DNA from: Burkholderia singularis
Lineage (GTDB): Bacteria; Pseudomonadota; Gammaproteobacteria; Burkholderiales; Burkholderiaceae
Length of the DNA stretch: 64,000 nt
Assembly: GCF_900176645.1 (NCBI RefSeq)
Contig: NZ_FXAN01000014.1
Location: 61,211-125,210, forward strand
Direction: 5' to 3'
Made by a program: the position numbers and the translations under genes. Shown here piece by piece: positions 1-10,135 of this stretch. The notes beneath the pieces were generated by a model. That model was given only the letters and a program-made list of their open reading frames with translations, did no database searches and was not told where the DNA came from. Every line of letters starts with the position of its first letter. Within the stretch, counting starts at the first letter, position 1.

Positions 1-257
1 CGCTGGTGCGCATCGGCCGCGCGCGGCAGCGCACCGCCCACGGCTTCGCGCCCGCCCAGCGCTACGGCTTGCGCCCAATCGACGCCAACCGCGCCCGCGC
101 GAGCAGCAAGCAAATCCGCGTCGCCAAGCACGATGAAACGTGCATCGGGCCAGCGCGCGGCCGCGCCGGCCAATGCCAGCGCCGTCAGCTCGGGACCGAC
201 GCCAGCGGGCTCGCCCGTCGTGATCGCGATGCTGAGCGGTTGTGCCGGGGTCGACAT
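1..257 (-). CDS. pdxA: 4-hydroxythreonine-4-phosphate dehydrogenase PdxA, 5' part only
   Basis: PdxA performs an NAD-dependent oxidation in the DXP-dependent pyridoxal 5'-phosphate pathway. Only the first 85 codons are here; the gene leaves the left edge. Translating leftward from the ATG at 255-257 gives MSTPAQPLSIAITTGEPAGVG, and the ITTGEPAGVGPEL segment is the N-terminal signature of the family. An alternating Ala-rich helix and the strand RFIVLGDAD follow, as expected for its Rossmann-like fold. The start lies 23 bases downstream of the surA stop, so pdxA is probably the third gene of lptD-surA-pdxA, an arrangement common in proteobacteria. Completeness cannot be judged. Confidence 0.88.
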   Translation of the reverse strand, partial: MSTPAQPLSIAITTGEPAGVGPELTALALAGAAARWPDARFIVLGDADLLAARAGAVGVDWAQAVALGGREAVGGALPRAADAHQ

Positions 258-280
258 GGCGGGCTTCGCGGCAAACGAGT

Positions 281-1627
281 TTATTGCTGCGTGACCGGCA
301 GCTTGATCTGCACGTAAGACGAATCGCGCAGCTCGCGCAGCCAGTCCGCGTAAGCCTGTTCGGCCTTACGCTGGCCGATCGCCTGACGCGCGATATCCAT
401 TTGCTGCTGCACGGAGCCTTCCGCGTCGCGGCGGCCGAGCACCTGGATCAGGTGATAGCCGTACTCGGTACGCACCGGATTGCTGACCTGGTTGTCGCCG
501 AGCGCGTTCATCGCCCGCTCGAATTCCGGCACGGTTTCGCCCGGGCTGATCCAGCCGAGATCACCGCCTTGCGAGGCCGAACCGTCCTGCGAATAGGTTC
601 GCGCGAACTTCTCGAAATCACCTCCCGCCTCGATCTGCTTGCGGATCTCGATCAACTGCTGGCGCGCCTGCGATTCCGATTTGCCTTCGCCGACGCGCAG
701 CAGAATGTGCCGCACGTGCGTCTGCACGATCTTCGCCGACGCGGCCGGGCTTTGGCTTGCGCGACGCTCGACGAGACGCACGATCTCGAAGCCGTCGGGC
801 ACGCGGATCAAGGCCGGGTTGACTTGGCCGGGACGCAGCTTCGACGCCGCATCGATGACATCCTGCGGCAGCGAGGCCGGTGCCTTGAAGCCGAGATCGC
901 CGCCCTTTTTCGCGTCGTCGGCTTCCGAGTTGCTCTTCGCGAGCCGCTCGAAGTTCGCGCCCGACGCAAGCGCCTGCGACAGCAAGCCCTCCGCCTTCTT
1001 CTGCGCGGCGTCGATCTCGGCCTGCGGCGCATTGGCGGGCGCCTTCACGAAGATGTGCTCAAGCCGCAGATCCTGCTGCGAGCCCGCGTTCGGGCCGCGC
1101 TGGCTCGCGATATAGCTCGCCACTTCCGCGTCCGACACGGTAATCTTGCTATCGACTTCCTTCTCGCGCAGCTTCGACAGCAGCAGCTCGGTGCGCGCGT
1201 CGCGCGTGAACACGTCCCAAGGCACGCCCTGCGCCTCGATGCGCGCGCGGTACTGGTCCAGCGGCATGTTGTTCGCCGCCGCGAGCCGTTGCAGCGTCGA
1301 CTGCACGGACGCGTTGTCGACCACGATGCCGTCGTCCTTCGCACGCTGGATCTGAATCCGCTCGAGCACCATCTGGTTCAGCACCTGCGCGCGCAACTGG
1401 TCGGCTGGCGGCACGGGCGCGTTCTGCTGCTGCAGGCGCCGCGCGATCAGGCCGGTGCGCTGGTCAAGCTCGCGCCCTGTGATCACGTCGTTGTTGACGA
1501 CGGCAACCACCTCATCGGCGAGCGACGCCCCCTGCGTGCTCAGCGCCTGCGCAAACGCGGGCGCGACCGTGATCAGCGTCGCGACCAGACCGGACGCGAC
1601 AGCCGCGAAGCGAAGGGTTTTCTTCAT
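281..1627 (-). CDS. surA: Periplasmic chaperone / peptidyl-prolyl isomerase SurA
   Basis: SurA escorts unfolded outer-membrane proteins through the periplasm. The 448-residue product starts [18 protein letters not shown] and has a classic signal peptide ending near APAFAQA. A SurA N-terminal chaperone region ([21 protein letters not shown]) follows, then two parvulin domains recognisable by LEHIFVKA...GGDLGF and [11 protein letters not shown]...[20 protein letters not shown]. An in-frame ATG lies 33 bases upstream (1660), but the start at 1627 is chosen because the signal peptide begins there and a GGAG precedes it. It sits 53 bases downstream of lptD, one of its main clients, which suggests cotranscription. 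Confidence 0.95.
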   Translation of the reverse strand: MKKTLRFAAVASGLVATLITVAPAFAQALSTQGASLADEVVAVVNNDVITGRELDQRTGLIARRLQQQNAPVPPADQLRAQVLNQMVLERIQIQRAKDDGIVVDNASVQSTLQRLAAANNMPLDQYRARIEAQGVPWDVFTRDARTELLLSKLREKEVDSKITVSDAEVASYIASQRGPNAGSQQDLRLEHIFVKAPANAPQAEIDAAQKKAEGLLSQALASGANFERLAKSNSEADDAKKGGDLGFKAPASLPQDVIDAASKLRPGQVNPALIRVPDGFEIVRLVERRASQSPAASAKIVQTHVRHILLRVGEGKSESQARQQLIEIRKQIEAGGDFEKFARTYSQDGSASQGGDLGWISPGETVPEFERAMNALGDNQVSNPVRTEYGYHLIQVLGRRDAEGSVQQQMDIARQAIGQRKAEQAYADWLRELRDSSYVQIKLPVTQQ

Positions 1628-1680
1628 TGCCACTGGTACTCCATTGAAAGCGGGCTGCACCGACGCCGCTTATTCGGCGA

Positions 1681-4047
1681 TTAATCGTAATTGCTGAAGC
1701 GCGACAGCGGCGGCGGCGCGCTCGGCAGCGGCGTGTATCCCTGCACGCCCGTCTTGAACGCGGCGATCAGGCCGTTGTCGACGCTCGTCAGGCCCTTGAG
1801 CACGAGTTGCGCCAACACGCGGGTCGCCGACGTCTGCTGATTCGACGTGTTCACGCCGTTCGCGTAGCGCTGGACCCCGACGCCCACCGCCCAGCAGTCG
1901 GCATCGTACTGGAAGCCGACGAGACCGTCGACAACCCGGCTCGACGCGAGGTCGTAATTGAAGCGGCCGACCGCGTAGAGCCGCCGCGTGAGCGGCCACT
2001 GCGCGGCCACGAGGAACTGGTTAATCGGCTCGAGCGACAGCGTCGGGTTCTGGCGCGTATAACGGTAGCCGACGTTGATCACGCGCCGCTCGCCGGGACT
2101 GAAGCCGAAGCCGACGCTCGACTTGACGAGCTGGCCGTTGTCGGCGTTGTACTGGAACGCGGTTTCCGACGCGAAGCCCGCGCCGAGCTTCACCGACGCG
2201 CCGAGGATCAGGTCCGAATGTCGCGGCTGACCGGCCGTCGCGGGCGTCGAGCCCAGTGTCACGCGCTGATCGGTGAAATAGTACTGCTGCGCGATCACGA
2301 AACGCGCGCGCTCGTCGCCTGTGTTGGCGTTGATGAAACGGGTGGTCAACGCGGCCGTCAGACGGTTCGCGTCGGCGATCCGGTCGTTGCCGACGAAGGT
2401 GTTCGGCGTGAAGATCTCGGCGAGCCCGAAGTCCGACACCGCGGTATCGAAGAGCGGGGCGTCCTGCTGGTTCCGGTACGGCGTGTACACGTAGTACAGA
2501 CGCGGCTCGAGCGTCTGGATGTAATCCTGGCCAAACAGGCGCACCGAGCGGTCGAACACGAGCCCCGCATCGAGGCTGAAGGTCGGGATCGAGTACGTGA
2601 AGCGCTTCGGCTGACCGGGAACGCCGCCCGTGGTGGTGGTCAGATCGTATGATGCGATATGCAGCTGCGCCTTCGGGACGACGAAGTAGCCAGGCCCGTA
2701 CAGACCGTAGGAAATGTACGGATTGAACATCACGCGATCGCCTTCCGGCATATCGGATGTCGTGATTCTGAAGCGCGAATAATCGGCTTCCGCGCCAAAG
2801 TCGAAGCCGCCGACGTTGTATTTCGTGTACTTCACGTTCAACTGCGGCTCGCGGCCGTAAGGCGCGATCGACGGCGCGAGCGTCTGCCAGTGCTGGTAAC
2901 GCCCGAGCACGGACCACGGCCCGTTGTTGTACGTGAGGCCGGCCTCCTGCTGGTACACCGTCTGGACGCCGCTCAGGAACTGGTTCGTCGAGCCGAAGTC
3001 GCCCGGATACGTGTTGTCCGAGACCTTGTTGTAGTTGATGTAGCCGCCGAAGCCGTGGCCGAAATTCTGCTGGTGCTGCCAGTAGAGCGCATAGCGGTTG
3101 CGATTCGCGACCCGGTCGTCCGGCAGGAATTCGCCCGTCAGCGTGCCGGCGTAGTTCGTCGATAGATAGCGGAACGTCGCCTGCGTGAACACGCCGCGCT
3201 TCGAGATGATGCGCGGCGTCAACGTCAGATCGCGGTTCGGCGCGATGTTGAAGTAGTACGGCAGCGAGAATTCGAAGCCGTTCGTCGAGCTGTACGGCGA
3301 GAACGTGGGTGGCAAAAAGCCGCTGCGGCGGTTGCCCGACAGCGGGAACGTGAGCCACGGGCTGCCGAAAAGCGGCACGCCCTGGAAGAACAGCACGCCG
3401 TTTTTCGCGACGCCTTCGTCCGCGCCCGTATCGAAATCGAATTCGCTGCCCTTGATGTACCACGCCGGATTGGTCGCGCACTGGCAGCCGGTATAGGTGC
3501 CGTTCGTAAACACCGAGCGCTCGCTGTCGAGCAGCTGCACGCGCTCCGCGCTCCCTGAGCCGCCCGTCGCCGCGAAATGGTATTTCGGCGTCGTCATGTA
3601 GCCCTGGTTCGCCTCGACCTTCAGGTGCGCCTCGGGCCCCTTGAACGTCGCGCCGCCGTTGGCCACCGTCACCGCGCCGTAGGCGTCGGCGAGATCCGTG
3701 TCCTCGTCGTAGTGAATCGCGTCCGCCTTGACGACCGCATTGCCCTTGCGGATCTCGGCCGAGCCCTTCGCGGCGAGATCCTGGTCGGCCGTGCCGCTCG
3801 CGTGATCGGCCAGCACGAACGCCGCGGGCTTGCCGTGCTCGTTTTGCGAATGTTCGGTGAGCTGCGGCGCGAGGCGCAGATCCCATGGCGAACCGAGCGG
3901 CTGCGGCTCGGCCGCGGCGCCCGAAAGCTGGGCCTGCGACACCACCGGCACGAGGCCCGGTACGGCCAAAAGCGCGACCGCAAGCCGCTTTTTGCGCGGG
4001 GCGGCATCGCAGGCTGGAACGAGCGGGAATTTCGATTTAGGCGGCAT
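1681..4047 (-). CDS. lptD: LPS-assembly outer-membrane protein LptD
   Basis: LptD is the beta-barrel of the LptDE translocon that inserts lipopolysaccharide into the outer leaflet. The 788-residue product has an N-terminal export signal ([22 protein letters not shown]), then an OstA/LptA-like jellyroll (about residues 85-210: [25 protein letters not shown]). A long barrel region follows with aromatic-rich strands ([41 protein letters not shown]). A Cys-x-Cys at CQCAT in the N-terminal part and a Cys near the C-terminus ([10 protein letters not shown]) fit the disulfides that control LptD maturation. It is the first gene of the leftward lptD-surA-pdxA unit and divergent from amgK. Confidence 0.95.
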   Translation of the reverse strand: MPPKSKFPLVPACDAAPRKKRLAVALLAVPGLVPVVSQAQLSGAAAEPQPLGSPWDLRLAPQLTEHSQNEHGKPAAFVLADHASGTADQDLAAKGSAEIRKGNAVVKADAIHYDEDTDLADAYGAVTVANGGATFKGPEAHLKVEANQGYMTTPKYHFAATGGSGSAERVQLLDSERSVFTNGTYTGCQCATNPAWYIKGSEFDFDTGADEGVAKNGVLFFQGVPLFGSPWLTFPLSGNRRSGFLPPTFSPYSSTNGFEFSLPYYFNIAPNRDLTLTPRIISKRGVFTQATFRYLSTNYAGTLTGEFLPDDRVANRNRYALYWQHQQNFGHGFGGYINYNKVSDNTYPGDFGSTNQFLSGVQTVYQQEAGLTYNNGPWSVLGRYQHWQTLAPSIAPYGREPQLNVKYTKYNVGGFDFGAEADYSRFRITTSDMPEGDRVMFNPYISYGLYGPGYFVVPKAQLHIASYDLTTTTGGVPGQPKRFTYSIPTFSLDAGLVFDRSVRLFGQDYIQTLEPRLYYVYTPYRNQQDAPLFDTAVSDFGLAEIFTPNTFVGNDRIADANRLTAALTTRFINANTGDERARFVIAQQYYFTDQRVTLGSTPATAGQPRHSDLILGASVKLGAGFASETAFQYNADNGQLVKSSVGFGFSPGERRVINVGYRYTRQNPTLSLEPINQFLVAAQWPLTRRLYAVGRFNYDLASSRVVDGLVGFQYDADCWAVGVGVQRYANGVNTSNQQTSATRVLAQLVLKGLTSVDNGLIAAFKTGVQGYTPLPSAPPPLSRFSNYD

Positions 4048-4261
4048 CTATCGTTCGGCGAATCGTCCGTGTCAATATCCGGCCCGCATACCGCAACCCG
4101 CGCAATCGAACCGTGACTGCGGCTTCGCGCATACCGGGGGAAACGGGCAAAAACGATCGGCTTTGCGGGCGGCCGGCCCGCGCCAGCGGGAATTGATACG
4201 GGACGCGTCAAAAAAGTCGTGGGGTATTATATGGCAAGACGTTCCCCCTTCCCGACTTTCA

Positions 4262-5296
4262 ATGACGCCGCCCGCCGCCGACCCTCGCCTTACTCTCCTC
4301 GCCGCCTGGCTTGCCCCATTCGCCGACCGTTACGCACTCGAGCTCGCGACGCTCGCTCCCGCCTCGTCGGACGCGGGCTTTCGCCGCTATTTCCGCGTCT
4401 CGGCCGCCGCCGCGCCAAGCGGCACCATGATCGCGGTCGACGCGCCGCCGCCCGAGAAATGCCGGGAATTCGTGCAGATCGCGCAACTGCTCGACGCCGC
4501 CGGCGTGCACGTGCCGAAAGTGCTCGAACACGATTTCGACGCGGGCTTCATGCTCGTCAGCGACCTGGGCTCGCAGCCGTACATCTCGGTGCTCGACCCC
4601 GCCGCGCCGGCCGCCGCGCGGCCGCTGATGCGCGATGCACTCGACACGCTGATCCGCTGGCAGCGCGCGACGCGCGAAGGCGTGCTGCCGCCGTTCGACG
4701 AAGCGTTTCTGCGCCGCGAGATGGAGCTGATGCCCGAGTGGTATATCGGCCGGCATCTCGGCAAAACGCTCGACGAGCGCGCGCGCGGCGTGCTCGATCG
4801 CACGTTCGCGCTGCTGATCGCCAGCGCAACCGCGCAGCCGCAAGGCTACATGCTGCGCGATTTCATGCCCCGCAACCTGATGGTCGCGCAGCCGAACCCC
4901 GGCGTGCTCGACTTCCAGGACGCCGTGCACGGGCCGCTCACGTATGATGTCGTGTCGCTGTTGCGCGATGCGTTCATCAGTTGGGACGAGGCATTCGAGC
5001 TCGACTGCTTTGCGTATTACTGGGAGCAGGCGAAGAAAGCCGGACTGCCCGTCGAGCCGGATTTCGGCGAATTCTACCGGCAGCTCGAATGGATCGGGTT
5101 GCAGCGGCACATCAAGATCCTCGGTCTGTTTGCGCGAATCAATTATCGCGACGGCAAGCCGCACTATCTCGCCGATCTGCCGCGCTTCATCGGCTATGCG
5201 CGCAAGGTTTCGCTGCGCTACCGGCCGCTCGCGCCGTTCGCGAAGCTGCTCGACGAACTCGAAGACAAAGCGGCCGAAGTCGGCTACACGTTCTGA
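4262..5296 (+). CDS. amgK: N-acetylmuramate/N-acetylglucosamine anomeric kinase AmgK
   Basis: AmgK phosphorylates recovered MurNAc (and GlcNAc) at the anomeric position in the recycling route that bypasses de novo UDP-MurNAc synthesis. The 344-residue product is an aminoglycoside-phosphotransferase-like kinase: the catalytic segment MLRDFMPRNLM holds Asp200 and Asn205, and LDFQDA holds the metal-binding Asp217. The usual His of the HGD motif is replaced (Leu-Arg-Asp). The ATG at 4262 is preferred over longer in-frame possibilities because homology begins there; a TATTAT at 4225-4230 could be its -10 element. murU starts 8 bases after the stop, which strongly supports the assignment as a recycling pair. 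Confidence 0.88.
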   Translation: MTPPAADPRLTLLAAWLAPFADRYALELATLAPASSDAGFRRYFRVSAAAAPSGTMIAVDAPPPEKCREFVQIAQLLDAAGVHVPKVLEHDFDAGFMLVSDLGSQPYISVLDPAAPAAARPLMRDALDTLIRWQRATREGVLPPFDEAFLRREMELMPEWYIGRHLGKTLDERARGVLDRTFALLIASATAQPQGYMLRDFMPRNLMVAQPNPGVLDFQDAVHGPLTYDVVSLLRDAFISWDEAFELDCFAYYWEQAKKAGLPVEPDFGEFYRQLEWIGLQRHIKILGLFARINYRDGKPHYLADLPRFIGYARKVSLRYRPLAPFAKLLDELEDKAAEVGYTF

Positions 5297-5304
5297 CCGG
5301 CACG

Positions 5305-6024
5305 ATGACATACACCCTCGATACGGCGATGATCTTCGCCGCCGGACGCGGCGAAAGGATGCGCCCGCTCACCGACACGACCCCGAAGCCCCTGCTCGCG
5401 GCCGGCGGCAAACCGCTGATCGTCTGGCAGATCGAGCGGCTCGCGGCGGCCGGCATCGAAACGATCGTGATCAACCACGCGTGGCTCGGCCAGCAGTTCG
5501 AAGCCGCGCTCGGGGACGGCTCGCGCTGGGGCGTGCGGCTCGTCTACTCCGCCGAGGGCGACGCGCTCGAGACAGCGGGTGCCATCGCATACGCGCGGCC
5601 GTTGATCGAGCGCGGGCGCGGGCCGACCGTGTTCGTCGGCGTCGCAGGCGACATTTACGCGAACTTCGATTACGCGATGCTGCGCGCGCGCGCCGCCGCG
5701 CTTGCCGCCGCACCCGAGCCGGGGATGCATCTCGTGATGGTGCCGAACCCGGCGTTCCATCCGGCGGGCGATTTCGCGCTCGCCGAAGATGGGCTGCTGT
5801 CGCTTGACGGCGAGCCGCGCGTCACGTTCGGCAGCATCGCGCTGTACGACACGCGAATGTTCGACGATCTGCCCGCCGGCACGCGCCGCGCGCTCACGCC
5901 GTATTACCTCGGCGCGATCGACGCGCGCCGTGCGACAGGTCAACTGTACGAAGGAATGTGGGAAAACGTCGGCACGCCCGCGCAGTTGGGCGCGCTCGAT
6001 GCGGCGCTGCGCGCGGCGCGCTGA
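5305..6024 (+). CDS. murU: N-acetylmuramate-1-phosphate uridylyltransferase MurU
   Basis: MurU converts MurNAc-alpha-1-phosphate plus UTP to UDP-MurNAc, the second step after AmgK. The 239-residue product is a nucleotidyltransferase of the RmlA/GlmU fold. The diagnostic N-terminal loop is AAGRGERMRPLTDTTPKPLL (residues 12-31), followed by the PLIVWQIERLAAAGI helix and a C-terminal VGTPAQLGALDAAL. It has no left-handed beta-helix acetyltransferase domain, consistent with MurU rather than GlmU. Only 8 bases separate it from amgK, so the two are one operon. A perfect hairpin (6029-6061) follows its stop. Confidence 0.88.
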   Translation: MTYTLDTAMIFAAGRGERMRPLTDTTPKPLLAAGGKPLIVWQIERLAAAGIETIVINHAWLGQQFEAALGDGSRWGVRLVYSAEGDALETAGAIAYARPLIERGRGPTVFVGVAGDIYANFDYAMLRARAAALAAAPEPGMHLVMVPNPAFHPAGDFALAEDGLLSLDGEPRVTFGSIALYDTRMFDDLPAGTRRALTPYYLGAIDARRATGQLYEGMWENVGTPAQLGALDAALRAAR

Positions 6025-6028
6025 TACG

Positions 6029-6061
6029 GTGTGCGGCACACGCACGCGGCGTGCCGCACAC
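6029..6061 (+). terminator. 11-bp perfect hairpin after murU
   Basis: GTGTGCGGCAC (6029-6039) pairs perfectly with GTGCCGCACAC (6051-6061) around an 11-base loop, starting 4 bases after the murU stop. There is no T-run on either side, so it may be a rho-aided or bidirectional terminator between the converging murU and ABC-exporter genes, or a processing/stability hairpin. Confidence 0.5.
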
Positions 6062-6189
6062 GGGCGGAAAACGGCGGCGCGCAAAGTCGGGCCCCACGGT
6101 GCAATCGCGCACGCCGCGCCGGCATTCATGCACGGTCCCGCCGCCGTTCGATCTGCCGCGCTGGGACGCCGCGCGCGACGCCGGCATCA

Positions 6190-8055
6190 TCACGCCTGCT
6201 GCGCCGCCCCCTGCTCGGCCGCGCGCTGCTGCAACGCCCACATCTGCGCATACAGCCCATGCGCGCGCAGCAACGCATCGTGCGTGCCGCGCTCGACGAT
6301 GCGCCCATGATCCATCACGAGAATCTGATCGGCATGCACGACGGTCGACAGACGATGCGCGATCACGAGCGTCGTCCGATGCCGCGCGATCTGCTCCAGC
6401 TCGTGCTGGATCGCGCGCTCGGAACGCGAATCGAGCGCGGACGTCGCCTCGTCGAACACCAGGATCGGCGGGTTCTTCAGAATCGTGCGCGCGATCGCGA
6501 CGCGCTGCTTCTCGCCGCCCGACAGCTTGAGCCCGCGCTCGCCGACCGGCGTGTCATAGCCTTTCGGCAAACTCTCGACGAACGCATGAAGATGAGCCGC
6601 GCGCGCTGCGGCGATCACCTCGTCGCGCGTCGCGCTCGGCCGGCCATAGGCGATGTTGTAGTAGATCGTGTCGTTGAAGAGCACGGTGTCCTGCGGCACG
6701 ATCCCGATCGATGCGCGCAGCGAATCCTGTTTCACGTCGCGGATGTCCTGCCCGTCGATCATGATCGCGCCGCCCGTCGTCCGGTCCAGATCGTAGAAGC
6801 GAAACAGCAGCCGCGCCAGCGTCGATTTGCCCGAGCCGCTATGGCCGACCACCGCGGTCGTCGTGCCGGCCGCGATCGTGAAATCGACGTCGTGCAGGAT
6901 CTGCCGCGACGGATCGTAGCCGAAGTTCACGTGCGCGAAGCGCAGTGCCGCGCCGCGCACGTCGAGCGCCGGCGCGCCGGGCGCGTCGTCGACCTCGCGC
7001 GCGGCCGACAGCAGCCCGAACATCCGGTCCATGTCGGTCAGGCTCTGCTTCAGCTCACGATAGATGACGCCGAGAAAATTAAGCGGAATGTAGAGCTGCA
7101 GCATGAAGGTGTTGATCAATACGAGATCGCCGAGCGTGAGCTTGCCGGCAAGCACGCCCTGGGTCGCACGCCACAGGATGAACACGAGCCCCGTGCCGAT
7201 GATCGCCTGCTGCCCGAAGTTGAGCAGCGACAGTGAATGCTGCGAGCGGATCGCCGCACGGCGAAAGCGCGCGAGATTCTCGTCGTAGCGCCGCGCTTCC
7301 CATTCCTCGTTGCCGAAATACTTGACGGTCTCGTAGTTGATCAGCGAATCGATCGCGCGCGCATTCGCCCGCGAATCGAGTTCGTTCATCGTGCGCCGGA
7401 AATGCGTGCGCCACTCCGTCACCTTCACCGTGAACGCGATATAAGCGACGAGCGCCGCGAGCGTCACATACGCATAGTAGGCGTCATACCGGAACGCGAA
7501 AAAGCCGAGCACGAGCCCCACTTCGACGAGCGTCGGCAGAATGCTGTACAGCGAGTAGGAAATGAGCTGCTGGATACCGCGCGTGCCGCGCTCGATGTCG
7601 CGCGACATGCCGCCCGTCTGCCGCTCCAGATGAAATCGCAGCGACAGCCCGTGCAGATGCCTGAACACCTGCAGCGCAAGCCGCCGCACCGCGCTCTCAG
7701 TGACCTTCGAAAACAGGATCTCGCGCAGCTCGGTGAACAGCGACGTCGACAGCCGCACGAGCGCATACGCGATCACGAGCAGCCCGATGCCGCCCGCGAG
7801 CACGATGCCCGGCGACTGCTCGGCGCGGCCGAGCGCGGTGAGCTGATGAACGGCCGCGAGACTGTCGACGATCCGCTTCATGACGATGGGCACGCCGAGA
7901 TTGGCGAGCTTCGCGCCGATCAGGCACGCGAGCGCGAACGCAACGCGCCATTTATAAGCCGTCAGGTAAGGCAGCAGCGAGCGGATCGTCTGCCAGTCGT
8001 TGCGTGGCCCGGCGACCGCCGGCGCGGGCTCGGAGGAAGCGGAATAACGGCGCAT
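6190..8055 (-). CDS. Atm1/HMT1-type ABC exporter, fused permease-ATPase
   Basis: A 621-residue half-transporter with an N-terminal six-helix membrane domain and a C-terminal ATPase. The ATPase shows Walker A GHSGSGKSTLARLLF, signature LSGGEKQRVAIARTIL, Walker B PILVFDEATSALD and H-loop IAHRLSTVVHADQI. The stretch YETVKYFGNEEWEARRYDENL and the SLLNFGQQ segment are typical of the Atm1/ABCB7/HMT1 subgroup, whose bacterial members export glutathione-metal or glutathione-persulfide species and give metal tolerance. Start 8055 (MRRYSASSEPAP) is chosen over an upstream in-frame ATG at 8184 because the extra N-terminus is unlike the family. Divergent from the thioesterase gene. Confidence 0.88.
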   Translation of the reverse strand: MRRYSASSEPAPAVAGPRNDWQTIRSLLPYLTAYKWRVAFALACLIGAKLANLGVPIVMKRIVDSLAAVHQLTALGRAEQSPGIVLAGGIGLLVIAYALVRLSTSLFTELREILFSKVTESAVRRLALQVFRHLHGLSLRFHLERQTGGMSRDIERGTRGIQQLISYSLYSILPTLVEVGLVLGFFAFRYDAYYAYVTLAALVAYIAFTVKVTEWRTHFRRTMNELDSRANARAIDSLINYETVKYFGNEEWEARRYDENLARFRRAAIRSQHSLSLLNFGQQAIIGTGLVFILWRATQGVLAGKLTLGDLVLINTFMLQLYIPLNFLGVIYRELKQSLTDMDRMFGLLSAAREVDDAPGAPALDVRGAALRFAHVNFGYDPSRQILHDVDFTIAAGTTTAVVGHSGSGKSTLARLLFRFYDLDRTTGGAIMIDGQDIRDVKQDSLRASIGIVPQDTVLFNDTIYYNIAYGRPSATRDEVIAAARAAHLHAFVESLPKGYDTPVGERGLKLSGGEKQRVAIARTILKNPPILVFDEATSALDSRSERAIQHELEQIARHRTTLVIAHRLSTVVHADQILVMDHGRIVERGTHDALLRAHGLYAQMWALQQRAAEQGAAQQA

Positions 8056-8186
8056 GGGGAATCGGCCGAACGGTACGTCGGCGAACTTTCTCGTACAATT
8101 TCCAGATTGCCGTATTGTCGCAGAAGCCGGGATGCGCCGCTGACCGCCCATGCCGGCCCGTTTCTTACAAGATGGAAGCTTCAACC

Positions 8187-8588
8187 ATGACCGATTCGTC
8201 CCTGCCCGAACTCCCGCAAGAACCGCCCGCGCTGCGCGTCGTGCCGCAACCGTCCGACGCCAACGTCCACGGCGACGTATTCGGCGGCTGGATCATGTCG
8301 CAGGTCGATATCGCGGGCTCGATTCCGGCAAGCCGCCGAGCGAACGGGCGGGTCGCGACGGTCGCGGTCAATTCGTTTCTGTTCAAGCAACCGGTATTCG
8401 TCGGCGACTTGCTGAGCTTCTATGCGCGTATCGTGAAGACGGGCAATACGTCGGTGACGGTGGAAGTCGAGGTGTATGCGCAACGGCTAAGCCTCATGAG
8501 CGAGGTCGTCAAGGTCACCGAAGCAACGCTCACCTACGTCGCGACCGGCAACGACCGCCGCCCGCGCCCGCTGCCGCCCCTCGAATAA
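8187..8588 (+). CDS. Hotdog-fold acyl-CoA thioesterase (YciA-like)
   Basis: A 133-residue single hotdog-domain acyl-CoA thioester hydrolase. DANVHGDVFGGWIMSQVDIAGSIPA contains the catalytic Asp/Gly region of the YciA/BACH family, and RVATVAVNSFLFKQPVFVGDLLSFYARIVKTGNTS is the conserved core. It should cleave acyl-CoA to free acid and CoA in the cytoplasm. The start at 8187 is favoured by GGAAG 8 bases upstream; an in-frame ATG at 8172 would add MEAST. The gene stands alone between the divergent ABC exporter and the converging nitrate-reductase-associated gene. Confidence 0.87.
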   Translation: MTDSSLPELPQEPPALRVVPQPSDANVHGDVFGGWIMSQVDIAGSIPASRRANGRVATVAVNSFLFKQPVFVGDLLSFYARIVKTGNTSVTVEVEVYAQRLSLMSEVVKVTEATLTYVATGNDRRPRPLPPLE

Positions 8589-8715
8589 GCGCGGCCGCGC
8601 ATGCGGCCCGCTTGCGCGGCGCATACGCTGCCGTCCTCGTCCGGCACGCCGCGCGCGCCCCATGCATATACGGTTACGCGCCGCTGTACACCTCGCCGGA
8701 GCGGCACAGTTCGAT

Positions 8716-9207
8716 TCATGATGCGGCGAGCCCGAATTCGCGCATCGCCGGGATAAAGTCGTGGTTGAGCTTCGGCTTGCGCGACAGCTTTGTCAGCACG
8801 TAGCGTTGAAACGGCGTGAGCGCGGACCACTGCGCGGCCGACGGCGCCGGCAGCCCGGCAAGCGCGCTTTGCGCGACGAGCGCGTCCGGCACCGCATCGG
8901 CGTTACGCCACGCCGGATGCTCTTCGGGTTGAAACCAGCTCGGCTCGACGCTCGCGTGCGTGCGCAGCATCTCGAAGAGCGCGTGATCGAAATTCGGCTC
9001 GATCGCGACGTCTTCGTCGGCCGGGAAACACGCAAGCAGCTTGCGATCCTCGATCGGCAGCCTCTGCCACTGCTCGAGCGAGATCCGCAGCCCGAAGCGA
9101 TCGAGATTGAAACGCACGATCATCGGAATATAAGTCAGCCCCTGCGATGAAACGACCTCGAAATTGAACAGCAGCGGCGCGTTGCTCAGCCCCATGTTTG
9201 CCCCCAT
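8716..9207 (-). CDS. Nitrate reductase-associated protein family (NARP1)
   Basis: A soluble 163-residue protein with FNFEVVSSQGLTYIPMIVRFNLDRFGLRISLEQWQRLP; the IPM-VR-LD-G--ISL-QW pattern matches my memory of the small nitrate-reductase-associated family. The biochemical role of that family is not established to my knowledge. An alternative ATG at 9195 (MGLSNAP) has a better-placed G-rich Shine-Dalgarno. It is divergent from fdhD with a shared 97-base promoter region, and both concern molybdoenzymes, which supports the name. No nitrate reductase gene is present in this window. Confidence 0.68.
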   Translation of the reverse strand: MGANMGLSNAPLLFNFEVVSSQGLTYIPMIVRFNLDRFGLRISLEQWQRLPIEDRKLLACFPADEDVAIEPNFDHALFEMLRTHASVEPSWFQPEEHPAWRNADAVPDALVAQSALAGLPAPSAAQWSALTPFQRYVLTKLSRKPKLNHDFIPAMREFGLAAS

Positions 9208-9304
9208 CCTGACGATTGCCGACCCATTGGGCCCGTCTGGAGTATTTTAGAACCTCCGCGGGCGGCGAGTACCGCCGCCCGCCGATCCGTATAAGGAGCC
9301 TGCC

Positions 9305-10135
9305 GTGAAGCTGTCCGAAGCCGCCGAACCCAGCGGCGTCGTCGAACTGCCGGTGCGCCGCCGGCGCGGCGACGCGATCGACGCGACCTTCGATCGCGTC
9401 GGCCAGGAATGGCCCGTCGCGCTCGTCTTCAACGGCATCTCGCACGCGGTGATGATGTGCACACCGCGCGATCTCGAGGCATTCGCAGTGGGCTTCGCGC
9501 TGTCGGAAGGCATCGTCGAGCGCGGCAGCGACGTGAAGGATATCGATGTGGTGCTGCACGGCGGCGGGCCGATCCCGCATGCCGAAGTCCAGTTGACCGT
9601 GGTCCAGCAAGCGTTCGCCGCCCTGAAGGAGCGGCGCCGCGCGCTCGCCGGCAGAACCGGCTGCGGCGTGTGCGGCATCGAGAGCATCGATCTGCTTGAT
9701 CTCGCGCCGCAGCGCATGCCGGACCGCGGCTTTCTCGCGCGGGTCGCGCCGGACGCAATCGCGCGCGCCGCACGCGAGTTCCCCGCGCACCAAACGCTCA
9801 CGCAGCAAACAGGCGGCCTGCACGCGGCCGCGTGGTGCGACGCGGCAGGAGCAATCCGACACGCATTCGAGGACGTCGGCCGCCACAACGCGCTCGACAA
9901 ACTGATCGGCACACTCACGCTCGAACGCGCGGATACGACCGACGGCTTCGTATTCCTGTCGAGCCGGGCAAGCTATGAGCTTGTGCGTAAGTCCGCACGC
10001 GTCGGCATTCCGATGGTCGCGACGATCTCCGCGCCGTCGTCGCTTGCCGTCGAAATTGCGCGCCAGGCCGGGCTGCGGCTCGTGAGCTTCTGCCGGGAAG
10101 CCGGCTATGTCGATTACGGCACCGCCGATGCATAG
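9305..10135 (+). CDS. fdhD: FdhD sulfurtransferase for formate dehydrogenase maturation
   Basis: FdhD transfers sulfur from a cysteine desulfurase to the molybdenum cofactor of formate dehydrogenase. The 276-residue product has the essential Cys pair in GRTGCGVCGIESIDLL (around residues 116-125) and the family block HAAAWCDAAGAIRHAFEDVGRHNALDKLIG. The start is GTG with AAGGAG seven bases upstream. No formate dehydrogenase subunit is adjacent, so its target is elsewhere in the genome. The divergent neighbour is the nitrate-reductase-associated gene. Confidence 0.93.
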   Translation: MKLSEAAEPSGVVELPVRRRRGDAIDATFDRVGQEWPVALVFNGISHAVMMCTPRDLEAFAVGFALSEGIVERGSDVKDIDVVLHGGGPIPHAEVQLTVVQQAFAALKERRRALAGRTGCGVCGIESIDLLDLAPQRMPDRGFLARVAPDAIARAAREFPAHQTLTQQTGGLHAAAWCDAAGAIRHAFEDVGRHNALDKLIGTLTLERADTTDGFVFLSSRASYELVRKSARVGIPMVATISAPSSLAVEIARQAGLRLVSFCREAGYVDYGTADA

